Assembly: GCA_023428515.1 (NCBI GenBank)
Contig: JAEYXI010000658.1
Location: 1 to 18,358 of the forward strand
From: Pseudomonadota bacterium
Lineage (GTDB): Bacteria > Pseudomonadota > Alphaproteobacteria > Rhizobiales > Rhizobiaceae
Direction: 5' to 3'
Length of the DNA: 18,358 nucleotides
Positions within the stretch are counted from its first letter, which is position 1, and every line of letters starts with the position of its first letter. A program made the translations under genes and the position numbers. Below the pieces are notes generated by a model, which was given only the letters and a program-made list of their open reading frames with translations, was not told where the DNA came from and made no database searches. Positions 7,003-14,975 of the stretch are shown here, in pieces.

Positions 7003-8448
7003 ATGCTCGATCTCAAAACAATCCTGATCGTGAATCTGGCGACGGCGAGCCTGCAGGCAGTGGCCTGGATTTTCATCTGGCTGGCATGGCGTCATCTTTA
7101 TGAACTCAAGTTTCTCGCTACAGGATTCATGGCCATCGCCGTCGGTCTGCTCCTGATGGTCATGCGGGGCGAGCAACCGGCGGCATGGTCCATCGTCCTG
7201 CACAACACGGTCATCAAGCTCGGTCTGGTCCTGCTGGCAGAAGGGCTCGCGCGCTTCCTGGGACAGCCGCGCTACACCTGGATCGGTGTTTCCCTGCTGA
7301 TCTTCCAGATCGCGACCTGGAGCATCGCCCTCGCCACCGACCCAGGCAATCTTGCCATCCGCATTCACACGTCGACCGTCTTTACGGTGATCATGATGTC
7401 GGTGATGTGCGTGGCGCTGCTGCGCGACCGGACGCAGCCCCGACTTTTGCGGTGGCTCACGATTGCCGTGTTGAGCGAGTACATGGCGGCCAGCATCATC
7501 CAGAGCGCCGTCGAATTCTGGGCTCCGGCCGCTCCGCGGGACATCGCCATCCTGAACGACCGCAATGCATGGTACCTTCTACAGGGCACGCTGTTCCTGA
7601 TCGCTCTGTTCGCCTGCCTGCTCTTCATGGTCAGTTCGAGACTTTCTTCCGCCTTGCGCGAGAAGAACGAAGCCTTGCTGCAGGAGGTGGTCGAGCGCCG
7701 CAAACTGGAACTCCAGCTCAATGCCAGCCTTGAGAGCGAGCGTGCGCTCCGCGAGGAGCAGGCAGACTTCATGCGCATTGTCAGTCACGAGTTTCGCACC
7801 CCCCTGGCGGTCATACGCAATGCGGTCGACATGATCGGGCTTGTCGGCGAAAAATCGCATGAAGCCACCAAGGAACGGCTCTCGGGCATCGGCGAGGCGC
7901 TTGACCGGCTGTTCTCGCTGATAGACCGCTTCATGACGAACGACCGCGAAAACGGATTCCAACCGGAATCGATGCAGATCGCTTCTCTCATCGCCGACGT
8001 CCAGTTGCATTTCGAGATGACCGGGCGGGGCGATCGCCTGCTTTTCAAGACGGACGGCGAAGCGACCTCGATTTTTGCCGACCCCGACATGCTGGCGACC
8101 GTCGTCATCAATCTCATCGACAACGCGCTCAAATATTCGCCTGTAAATCGGCCTATCCACATCGACGCCCGTGCCGAAGGGGGATTCGTCGTCATCCAGG
8201 TCCTCGATCGAGGCATCGGCATACCGAAAGCCGAGTTGCACAAGATCGGACGCCGCTTCTTCCGCGCGTCCAACACCAAGGCGGCAACCGGAACCGGGCT
8301 TGGCCTGTACTCCTCCCACAAGCTTCTGGCCTATCACGGCGGCACGTTGGAATTGCTCCCTTGTGAAGGCGGAGGAACGGCGGCAGTAGCGCGTGTTCCC
8401 TTGCTGAAGGAGGGGGCGCCGATACCGGCAGAGGAGACTGTGATTTGA
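7003..8448 (+). CDS. Membrane sensor histidine kinase with seven-helix N-terminal domain
   Basis: A 481-residue sensor kinase. The N-terminal half (about residues 5-210) has some seven hydrophobic segments and no periplasmic loop large enough for a classic sensor domain; this style recurs in membrane kinases and diguanylate cyclases. A coiled linker (about 213-253) leads to the H box, VSHEFRTPLAVIRNAVDMI, with phospho-acceptor H262. The ATPase domain has the N box (VVINLIDNALKYS, N370/N374), G1 (DRGIGIP, 402-408) and G2 (GTGLGL, 430-435), so the kinase looks complete. I chose the ATG at 7003, right before the first membrane segment; a GTG at 6973 would add ten polar residues. Neither start has a strong ribosome site. 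It overlaps the response regulator gene by 4 bases. The signal is unknown. Confidence 0.93.
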   Translation: MLDLKTILIVNLATASLQAVAWIFIWLAWRHLYELKFLATGFMAIAVGLLLMVMRGEQPAAWSIVLHNTVIKLGLVLLAEGLARFLGQPRYTWIGVSLLIFQIATWSIALATDPGNLAIRIHTSTVFTVIMMSVMCVALLRDRTQPRLLRWLTIAVLSEYMAASIIQSAVEFWAPAAPRDIAILNDRNAWYLLQGTLFLIALFACLLFMVSSRLSSALREKNEALLQEVVERRKLELQLNASLESERALREEQADFMRIVSHEFRTPLAVIRNAVDMIGLVGEKSHEATKERLSGIGEALDRLFSLIDRFMTNDRENGFQPESMQIASLIADVQLHFEMTGRGDRLLFKTDGEATSIFADPDMLATVVINLIDNALKYSPVNRPIHIDARAEGGFVVIQVLDRGIGIPKAELHKIGRRFFRASNTKAATGTGLGLYSSHKLLAYHGGTLELLPCEGGGTAAVARVPLLKEGAPIPAEETVI

Positions 8449-9137
8449 CGCACATCTTGATCGTCGAGGACGAGCAGCGGCTGCGAAAGGATCTGGTCGA
8501 TTTCCTGGGGCTGTGCGGATTCACCGCCCATGGAGTTTCGACTGCAGAAGGCCTGCGTCAGGTGCTGGCAGATGACCGGTCTCCTGACGTCATCATCCTC
8601 GACGTCGGACTGCCCGACGGGAATGGATTCGAACTGGCCTCCGAGATCCGCGAAGTCTATCGCGGCGGCATCATCATGCTCACGGCTCTCGGCGACAGCG
8701 ACGACCGTGTCCGCGGCTTCGAAAGCGGCGCCGACATCTATCTGGTCAAGCACAGCACCCTGCGGGAGATCGAGGCCGCCATCCGCAGTCTTCTGCGTCG
8801 AGCGGGCGATCAGGCCGAGGTGACGGACGCGGTCGCGGACAGATGGACGTTGGACAGCAGAAATTGGACTCTTACTGCGCCGAACCAGCGCTCCCTCAAG
8901 CTTACGGCAACCGAGTTCGCCCTGGTGGTCACCCTTTGCAAACACGGCGGCATTTGCGAGCGCGAGGAACTGGTGCAGTCGATTGCCCGCCCGAGGGCCC
9001 ATTTCGATAACAGGCATCTGGATGCGGTGGTCAGTCGCCTCCGCCGCAAGATAGCGGAGCACACCAACCTGCAAGTGCCGATAAAGGTGGTCTATGGGGT
9101 CGGCTACACGTTCACGGCCATGGCTGTCGTCCAATGA
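8445..9137 (+). CDS. OmpR-family response regulator (receiver plus winged helix)
   Basis: A 230-residue regulator, partner of the preceding kinase. The receiver domain has acidic residues E8/D9, phospho-acceptor D53 (ILDVGLPDGNGFEL), T80 and K102. The residue after the conserved Lys is His (YLVKHST) rather than the usual Pro. The C-terminal winged-helix domain (about 133-225) shows LTATEFALVVTL and VVYGVGYTFTA. The start is TTG at 8445, overlapping the kinase stop as TTGA, with GAGGAG 8 bases upstream; no ATG or GTG gives a complete receiver, so the TTG start is well supported. The gene converges on the membrane-protein/sulfatase unit with a 15-bp gap. Targets are unknown; the sulfatase upstream repeats are a candidate. 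Confidence 0.94.
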   Translation: MTHILIVEDEQRLRKDLVDFLGLCGFTAHGVSTAEGLRQVLADDRSPDVIILDVGLPDGNGFELASEIREVYRGGIIMLTALGDSDDRVRGFESGADIYLVKHSTLREIEAAIRSLLRRAGDQAEVTDAVADRWTLDSRNWTLTAPNQRSLKLTATEFALVVTLCKHGGICEREELVQSIARPRAHFDNRHLDAVVSRLRRKIAEHTNLQVPIKVVYGVGYTFTAMAVVQ

Positions 9138-9152
9138 TTTCGCGGATTGCGG

Positions 9153-9575
9153 CTAAACCTGACGTATCCAGCGGCCAGGCCGGCCCTGTTCGCTGACGAA
9201 ATACAGGACGCTGTAGGCGACGATCGTGGAGTCGACCAGGAAGGCGGCGAAGTAGCCCGCTATCCAGGGCTGGTCGAGATTGCTCAGGTACAGATAGACG
9301 AAAAAGACCTTTTCGAGTGCGCTGAACACCATGACCTCAAAGCGCAGCCACGGACGAAATCCCGCGGCCACCATGAGCACGCCTATTCCAAAAACCATGA
9401 TGCCCCAATGCCGCAGAGCCGGTACGCTAGAAGGCGTATAGTCGACCAGCCCGCCAAACATCGGCGTGAGCAAGTTGATGTCGATCGCGAAGGGCAATGT
9501 CCCGCACGTCGCCAGGCCGAAGACAATGAGGAACCATTTGAGGGTTCGGGCGACGAAAACGTCGATGAGGTTCAT
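9153..9575 (-). CDS. Small four-helix integral membrane protein of unknown function
   Basis: A 140-residue protein with four hydrophobic segments at about residues 11-31, 54-73, 78-98 and 103-128. Loops are short, and the C-terminus is basic (EQGRPGRWIRQV). I recognise no family and no catalytic motif. The ATG at 9575 follows GAGGTG by about 5 bases, a convincing ribosome site. It lies downstream of the sulfatase gene in the same direction, 106 bp away with a strong hairpin in between, so it may be read at reduced level from the sulfatase promoter or have its own. The end is 15 bp from the response regulator stop (convergent). Coding status is good because of the clean helix pattern and ribosome site; function is open. 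Confidence 0.8.
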   Translation of the reverse strand: MNLIDVFVARTLKWFLIVFGLATCGTLPFAIDINLLTPMFGGLVDYTPSSVPALRHWGIMVFGIGVLMVAAGFRPWLRFEVMVFSALEKVFFVYLYLSNLDQPWIAGYFAAFLVDSTIVAYSVLYFVSEQGRPGRWIRQV

Positions 9576-9634
9576 GCTTCACCTCGAATAAGAACAACGG
9601 AAGGCCGCATTGCCGGGCGCTCATGTCCGTTCGA

Positions 9635-9664
9635 AAGGCGGGCGGCAAAAGAGCCGCCCGCCTT
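9635..9664 (-). terminator. Hairpin terminator or attenuator after the sulfatase gene
   Basis: A perfect 12-bp inverted repeat: AAGGCGGGCGGC at 9635-9646 and its reverse complement at 9653-9664, with a 6-base loop. It begins 17 bp after the sulfatase stop on the minus strand and is followed by only a short T run (TTT). The very GC-rich stem suits a Rho-independent terminator or a processing/stabilising hairpin. Since the small membrane-protein gene follows in the same direction, partial read-through is possible. Confidence 0.75.
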
Positions 9665-9681
9665 GTCGTCATCGCGGCGGG

Positions 9682-11292
9682 CTACTTGCCCATGGCCGCC
9701 TGGGCCTCAGCGATCTTCGCCTTCACGGCGTCGAGGTTGAAGCTTGCGCCCTTCTGCATCGGCGGGAATTCGACGGCCGACCTGGCAAGCTGCTCAACCT
9801 GCGCCTGGACAAATACAAAGCGCCAGAATTCGTACTTGAACCAATCGAAATATTGCAGCGAGCCCTCCTTGGTGCCGCTGTCGGGCCAGCCGGCCCGTTC
9901 GAACGGATCGAGGCGCAAATTCGTGAGGTAGGGCGCCGAGACGCTCGTCTTGCCGCCCAGCCAGCCCTGCGGCTGATCGATGAAGCGATATTTGTAGTCG
10001 CCTATCCGGACAGCACCGAGCTGGCTCTCGCCGAAGTACCAGACCTCGTTGCGGTTCGATGGTCCCTTTCCGGTGAGCATGTCCAGCTGATTGTAGCCGT
10101 CGAGATGGACCTTGTACGTATTGTCGCCGATCTTCTTGCCCGCCTTCAGCTCGTCGACGATGTTCGTATTGCCCGCGGCGGCCAGGAAAGTCGGGAACCA
10201 GTCGAGACCGGACATGATCCCGTTCTCGACCTCGCCGGCCGGTACCTGGCCCGGCCAGCGAACGATTGTCGGCACACGGAAGCCGCCTTCCATGACCGTG
10301 CCTTTGCTCTGGGCGAAGGGGGTCATTCCGCCATCCGGCCAAGTAAAGAGCTCGGTGCCGTTGTCGGTGGTGAAGACCAAGAGCGTATTGTCGGCTTCGC
10401 CGATGGCTTCCAGCTTCTGCATCACCGAGCCGACGATGTCGTCGAGCTGCGCCATGCCGGCTTCCTGGATCGACCAGCCATTCTGCGAATTGCGCAGGCC
10501 TTCGTATTTTTCCGACAGATGCGTCACGATGTGCATGCGGGTGGGATTGAGCCAAAGGAAGAACGGCTTGTCGTCCGTCTCCGCCTTGTCGATGAAGTCG
10601 AAAGTGTGCTTGAGAATCTCGTCGTCGACGGTCTCCATCCGGCTTGGACACAGTTCGCCGGCGTCTTCGATCCGCTGCTTTCCGACCTTCCCCCAGCGAG
10701 GATCGACAGCGCTGTCATCCACGTCGGTCGCCCAACTGTGGACCATGTTTCTCGGACCGACCTGCGGCCTCAATTCCTGCGGGTAGTTCGGATGGCAAGG
10801 ATCTTCCATCGCGTCCAGATGGTAGAGGTAACCGAAGAACTCATCGAACCCATGCACGGTCGGCAGGAACTCGTTCTTGTCTCCGAGATGGTTCTTGCCG
10901 AACTGCCCCGTCGCGTAACCCATGTCCTTGAGCGCCGTCGCGATCGTTACCGCTTGTGCCGGAAGACCGGTCGGCGCGCCGGCCTGCCCGACGGTGGTCA
11001 TCCCCGTACGGACCGGCAGTTCGCCGGTGATGAATGCGGCACGGCCGGCGGTGCAGCTTGCCTCGGCATAATAGTCGGTGAACAGGATGCCTTCGTCCGC
11101 GAGCCGATCGAGATTTGGCGTCGTCCCCGCCATCATGCCGCGGTGATAGGCGCCGATGTTCCACATCCCGATATCGTCGCCCATGATGACGACGATATTG
11201 GGCTTGTCTGGTTCCTGGGCCACGGCCGGCGCGCTCGCCGCCATGAAGACGGCTGACGACAGACCGATCCAGAGTTTCCTAGATATATTCAT
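9682..11292 (-). CDS. Periplasmic arylsulfatase-type sulfatase (formylglycine type)
   Basis: A 536-residue exported sulfatase of the alkaline-phosphatase superfamily, which hydrolyses sulfate esters. A signal peptide spans residues 1-25, with likely cleavage after PAVA. Metal-binding D39/D40 lie in NIVVIMGDDIG. The maturation motif is C80-T-A-G-R84 in ASCTAGRAAFITG, where Cys is converted to formylglycine. Further family residues are K133 and H135 (FGKNHLGD), H258 (THLSEKY), D310/N311 (TTDNGTE) and K330 (SKGTVMEGGFRVP). All expected active-site residues appear intact. I chose the ATG at 11292 with AGGA 5 bases upstream; an ATG at 11316 would put eight polar residues before the signal peptide. 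The formylglycine-generating enzyme is not in the window. Substrate is unknown. A hairpin follows the gene. Confidence 0.95.
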   Translation of the reverse strand: MNISRKLWIGLSSAVFMAASAPAVAQEPDKPNIVVIMGDDIGMWNIGAYHRGMMAGTTPNLDRLADEGILFTDYYAEASCTAGRAAFITGELPVRTGMTTVGQAGAPTGLPAQAVTIATALKDMGYATGQFGKNHLGDKNEFLPTVHGFDEFFGYLYHLDAMEDPCHPNYPQELRPQVGPRNMVHSWATDVDDSAVDPRWGKVGKQRIEDAGELCPSRMETVDDEILKHTFDFIDKAETDDKPFFLWLNPTRMHIVTHLSEKYEGLRNSQNGWSIQEAGMAQLDDIVGSVMQKLEAIGEADNTLLVFTTDNGTELFTWPDGGMTPFAQSKGTVMEGGFRVPTIVRWPGQVPAGEVENGIMSGLDWFPTFLAAAGNTNIVDELKAGKKIGDNTYKVHLDGYNQLDMLTGKGPSNRNEVWYFGESQLGAVRIGDYKYRFIDQPQGWLGGKTSVSAPYLTNLRLDPFERAGWPDSGTKEGSLQYFDWFKYEFWRFVFVQAQVEQLARSAVEFPPMQKGASFNLDAVKAKIAEAQAAMGK

Positions 11293-11526
11293 GCGTTCCT
11301 CGCTTTTGATTGCCAAGGGATGGCGATCTCCGCTTCCGTTGAGCTGCCGATCGACGCTGACGACTTGACGCTTGGAGCGAGCGCAAGCCGTCTTGCAGCT
11401 CGAACGTCAGGCTCCAATATGTCGTTCCGGATGCGTCCGCCACGCATACAAACCAGCATTTTCAACAGTTCGTTGCCTGATGAAATGCCACAGAGTATAT
11501 GGCTGACGGTAAGGTGCTGTTGCGAA

Positions 11527-11565
11527 AATTCTACCGATTAATTCTATTGAATTCTGATCAATTCT
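11527..11565. repeat. AATTCT direct repeats with 10-bp periodicity upstream of the sulfatase gene
   Basis: AATTCT occurs at 11527, 11540, 11550 and 11560; the last three are spaced at exactly 10 bp, one helical turn. The array lies in the 286-bp gap between the sulfatase start and the acyl-CoA synthetase stop, which is otherwise GC-moderate and geneless. Tandem direct repeats at 10-11 bp are the usual binding layout of OmpR-family regulators. The same gap also holds an imperfect hairpin at 11367-11392 (GACGCTTG with CAAGCCGTC). The repeat is seen directly; the regulatory role is inferred. The array is about 235 bp upstream of the sulfatase ATG and just after the synthetase stop, so it could instead belong to a 3' region. 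Confidence 0.6.
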
Positions 11566-11578
11566 GAAGCCGCGCCGG

Positions 11579-13726
11579 CTACGCTTGCGCTCGGGCGGCG
11601 TTCGGTCGCGATGCGTCTTTCTCGAAAATCATGACGCAATCGACAGCGACCGGGCCATTCTGACCGACCAGGACCGGATTCAGATCGAGTTCCGACAGCA
11701 CCGGCGACATCATGTCTGCCCATGCGGACAGCCGTGAAAGCATTTCGGCAATGCGGCCGCGATCGACGGCCGGCCTGCCCCGTACGCCGTCGAGCAGGCT
11801 ACCCAACCGAAGCTCGTCCAACATCGCGTGCGCTTCCGAAACGTCGAACGGCGCGCGTCGGAACGCAACGTCTTTCAGCACTTCGACGAAAATCCCGCCG
11901 ATGCCGGCCATGACGATCATGCCGAAGACCGGGTCGCGCTGAACCCCGACGACAAGCTCCACATGCCCGGATGACATCTCCTGGACAATGACACCACTGA
12001 TGCGCGCGCCGGGTTTCGATCCGGCTCGCTCGCAAAGGGTATGGAAGCCTCGGCGAATTGCATCTTCGCCATCTACGCCGAGCAGGACGCCGCCGATTTC
12101 CGTCTTGTGCAAGATGTCAGGCGACTCAATTTTCAGCGCGACGGGACCACCGCGTTCACGCCATAGCTCGACAGCGCGATCCGCCGTGTCGGCCAAAGCG
12201 ACTCCGGCCATCGGGATGCCGGCCGCCCGGAGAAGCGCGGATGCCTCGACCGTGCTCTGGACTCCGGGTTCGAATGCCTCCGGAAGCATCGAGTTGCCGA
12301 TGGCGCCTTGGGCGGCCTCAAGGCTGCGATCCTCGGCGTTCCAGCGGGCATAGGTGGCGAGCGCGGCTGCGGCCTCGACGGCACGCTCGCCAGCCGAAAA
12401 GACCGCGATTCCGAGAGCCCTAAGCGCCTTGACGGCTTCCGGCGGCGCGGCGACCCAGCAGACAAGGAAAGGCTTGTGGGTGCGCTGCTGTATCTCCGCG
12501 AAGATGTTCCCCAGCTTGTCGACATGCGCGGTCATCAGTTGCAGCCAGACTATGCCGATATGGATGTCCGGATCGTCGAGCAGCGCAACGACAGATTCGG
12601 TGAGAAGCTCTGGCCGCGCCACGAACTGGCCAGTCACGTCGACAGGATTTCCGGCCGCCCCGAAAGCCGGCATAACTCCCATCAGCCGGCCGGTGGTCTC
12701 GGGCTGCAATTCCGGAACGGCAAGGCCGACCTCTTCGGCGCGATCGGCCATCATGACCCCGGCTCCGCCGGACTGAGTCGCGATGCCCAGGCCGTTGCCG
12801 CCAGCCTTGCGGGGCTGGCAGAACACTTCCAGCATGTCGAGCATCTGCTCCTCGTTGCGCGCCCGCAGCACGCCATGCTGGCGCATCACAGCGTCGAACA
12901 CCGTGTCGGCGACAGCCATGGCGCCGGTGTGCGATGCAGCGGCGCGCGCGCCCGACGAGAGACGCCCGACCTTGGTGAGAATGAGCGGCTTGCCCAGCGC
13001 ACGGCATTTCTCGGCCAGCCTCACCAGGCTGGCGCCATCGGTCACACCTTCAAGGTAGCCAGCGGCTACCTTGATGCGGGGATCTTCGATGACCGCCATC
13101 ATCAGTTCGCTGAAATCCAGGTCGATCTGGTTGCCCGTGTTGATGAAATAGCCGAGGCCCAGGTCGCGCTGGCGCACAAGCGCCGCTATGGCCGTCCCGA
13201 ACGCTCCCGACTGGGTGACAAAAGCGACGGGACCCGCGCCGGTTTCGCCGTCGGCGTACTGGCTGAAGGTGGCGTAGACATTGTCGAACGCGTTGATGAA
13301 ACCCAGGCAGTTCGGCCCGAGCAGCACGACACCGGCCTCGCGTGCAGTGCTTGCAAGCTGTCGTTCCAGTTGCTTGCCAGCTTCACCCATCTCGCCGAAG
13401 CCGGAGCTGAAGATGACCGCGGCGCGGATGCCCCTACGGCCAAGCGCGGCGATGCAACGGCACACTTCGCTCGCCGGCAATGCAACGATTGCTAGGTCGG
13501 CGGCTTCGGGCAGAGCCTCTATGGACGGGTAGCAGGGCAGGCCGCCGAGCTCCTCGTATTTGGGGTTGACCGGAAGGAGGCGTCCGGCGAACCCTTTCTC
13601 CAGCAGGTGTTTCAACGGCCGGCCGTTCACCTTGTTGAAATCGGACGATGCGCCGATCATCGCTATCGATCGGGGGCTGATGAGGCGCTTGATGATCTCG
13701 GCGCGGTCCGATTGATCCTGCGTCAT
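11579..13726 (-). CDS. ADP-forming acyl-CoA synthetase (acetate--CoA ligase/FerA-type fusion)
   Basis: A 715-residue single-chain NDP-forming acyl-CoA synthetase, making an acyl-CoA, ADP and phosphate from acid, CoA and ATP. Domains in order: CoA-binding Rossmann domain (about 12-140, SIAMIGAS, VILLGPNCLG-like VVLLGPNCLGF), succinyl-CoA-synthetase-like domains with the phospho-carrier H266 in AASHTGAM, then an ATP-grasp domain (about 490-705) with LKIESPDILHKTEIGG (second conserved His, H540) and MAGIGGIFVE. All core motifs look intact. Relatives include archaeal acetyl-CoA synthetases (alpha and beta subunits fused) and feruloyl-CoA synthetase FerA of sphingomonads; the acid used here cannot be read. 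It is last in the crotonase-dehydrogenase-synthetase unit, 10 bp after the dehydrogenase stop. Confidence 0.93.
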   Translation of the reverse strand: MTQDQSDRAEIIKRLISPRSIAMIGASSDFNKVNGRPLKHLLEKGFAGRLLPVNPKYEELGGLPCYPSIEALPEAADLAIVALPASEVCRCIAALGRRGIRAAVIFSSGFGEMGEAGKQLERQLASTAREAGVVLLGPNCLGFINAFDNVYATFSQYADGETGAGPVAFVTQSGAFGTAIAALVRQRDLGLGYFINTGNQIDLDFSELMMAVIEDPRIKVAAGYLEGVTDGASLVRLAEKCRALGKPLILTKVGRLSSGARAAASHTGAMAVADTVFDAVMRQHGVLRARNEEQMLDMLEVFCQPRKAGGNGLGIATQSGGAGVMMADRAEEVGLAVPELQPETTGRLMGVMPAFGAAGNPVDVTGQFVARPELLTESVVALLDDPDIHIGIVWLQLMTAHVDKLGNIFAEIQQRTHKPFLVCWVAAPPEAVKALRALGIAVFSAGERAVEAAAALATYARWNAEDRSLEAAQGAIGNSMLPEAFEPGVQSTVEASALLRAAGIPMAGVALADTADRAVELWRERGGPVALKIESPDILHKTEIGGVLLGVDGEDAIRRGFHTLCERAGSKPGARISGVIVQEMSSGHVELVVGVQRDPVFGMIVMAGIGGIFVEVLKDVAFRRAPFDVSEAHAMLDELRLGSLLDGVRGRPAVDRGRIAEMLSRLSAWADMMSPVLSELDLNPVLVGQNGPVAVDCVMIFEKDASRPNAARAQA

Positions 13727-13736
13727 GGGTTATCTC

Positions 13737-14975
13737 TCAAAAGGCGGATATGTTCGTCTGGGCGCGACCCAGAACCAGCGCATGGATGTCGTGGGTCCCT
13801 TCCAGGGTATTTACGGTTTCCATGTTCATGAGGTGGCGAATGACGTGATACTCGTCGGAGATGCCGTTACCGCCGTGGATGTCACGCGCCTGACGGGCGA
13901 CATCGAGAGCCTTTCCAGCATTGTTGCGCTTGAGCAGCGACACCATTTCGGGACTGGCCCTGCCCTTGTCGCGAAGCCGGCTGAGATGCAGGCAGGCGAC
14001 CAGGCCCAGGGTGATCTCGGTTTGCATGTCCGCGAGCTTTTTCTGGACGAGCTGGTTTGCGGCGAGCGGCTTGCCGAACTGCACGCGCTCCAGCGCATAA
14101 CGGCGGGCGGCGTGCCAGCAGAACTCGGCCGCCCCCATCGAACCCCAGCATATGCCGAAGCGCGCATTGTTAAGGCATCCGAACGGAGCCCCGATGCCCC
14201 TTGCTTCGGGCAGCCGGTTCTCTTCGGGCACAAAGACGTCGTCCATGTGGATCTGGCCGGTCGGCGAAGCGCGTACGGAAAACTTGCCCTCGATCTTACT
14301 GGTGTCCAGTCCCGCCATGCCCCGTGTCAGGATGAAGCCGAGCACCACCCCCGCTTCGTCCTTCGCCCAGACAATCATGAGATCAGCGATCGGGGCGTGC
14401 GTGATCCAGGTCTTGGTGCCGGTGAGCCGATAGCCGCCATCGACCTTGCGGGCGCGAGTCTTCATGCCGCCGGGGTCAGAGCCTACATCGGGCTCGGTCA
14501 ATCCGAAGCAGCCGAGCTTCTCGGCGCGCGCCATCGGCGGAAGGTAGGTCTCGCGCTGCGCCTGAGAGCCGTAGAGATAGATCGGCAGCATCGCCAGCGT
14601 GCTCTGGACGCCGAGCGCCGAGCGGAAACTCGTGTCGACGCGTTCGAACTCGCGGGCGACGAGGCCATAGGCGACCGAGCTTATGCCGGCGCAACCGAAA
14701 CCCTGGATGTTGGCGCCCAGAAAACCGAGCTCCGCCAGTTCCTTCATGACCTCCACATCGAAAGTCTCGTTGCGATTGGCCTCGAGGATGCGGGGCACGA
14801 GCCGATCCTGCGCGTATTCGCGCGCGGAATCGCGGATCATGATCTCCTCCTCGGTGAGAAGATCGTCGATCCGGAAAGGGTCTTCCCAATCGAAGCTCGC
14901 GCCCTTCATGCGCGCTTTGTCGAGCACGTCCCGTGACGGTTCCGGATGGGCAACGCCAGTAGCGTGAGCGGTCAT
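13737..14975 (-). CDS. Glutaryl-CoA-dehydrogenase-like acyl-CoA dehydrogenase
   Basis: A 412-residue FAD enzyme closest to glutaryl-CoA dehydrogenase (GcdH): [16 protein letters not shown] (156-171), [48 protein letters not shown] and a C-terminal [15 protein letters not shown] with catalytic base E392. It should desaturate an acyl-CoA at alpha,beta. R118 and E111 match human R94 and E87 (numbering from memory), but human S98 is G122 here and human Y369 is L391, next to the catalytic Glu. These positions line the acyl end pocket, so substrate or decarboxylation may differ from GcdH. The ATG at 14975 overlaps the crotonase stop as ATGA, which rules out the long upstream frame to 15545. Electron acceptor (ETF) genes are not in the window. 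Confidence 0.92.
   Translation of the reverse strand: MTAHATGVAHPEPSRDVLDKARMKGASFDWEDPFRIDDLLTEEEIMIRDSAREYAQDRLVPRILEANRNETFDVEVMKELAELGFLGANIQGFGCAGISSVAYGLVAREFERVDTSFRSALGVQSTLAMLPIYLYGSQAQRETYLPPMARAEKLGCFGLTEPDVGSDPGGMKTRARKVDGGYRLTGTKTWITHAPIADLMIVWAKDEAGVVLGFILTRGMAGLDTSKIEGKFSVRASPTGQIHMDDVFVPEENRLPEARGIGAPFGCLNNARFGICWGSMGAAEFCWHAARRYALERVQFGKPLAANQLVQKKLADMQTEITLGLVACLHLSRLRDKGRASPEMVSLLKRNNAGKALDVARQARDIHGGNGISDEYHVIRHLMNMETVNTLEGTHDIHALVLGRAQTNISAF

Noticed and set aside
9610..11256. 548-codon plus-strand open frame opposite the sulfatase gene
   Set aside because: The sulfatase on the minus strand has signal peptide and all active-site motifs; the plus-strand frame has none and starts inside the terminator-proximal DNA.
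11568..11580. Short hairpin AGCCG-CGC-CGGCT at the synthetase stop as terminator
   Set aside because: Only a 5-bp stem overlapping the stop codon and no T run on the minus strand.
12308..13495. 395-codon plus-strand open frame opposite the acyl-CoA synthetase gene
   Set aside because: Mirror frame of a clear synthetase with intact motifs; no domain resemblance.
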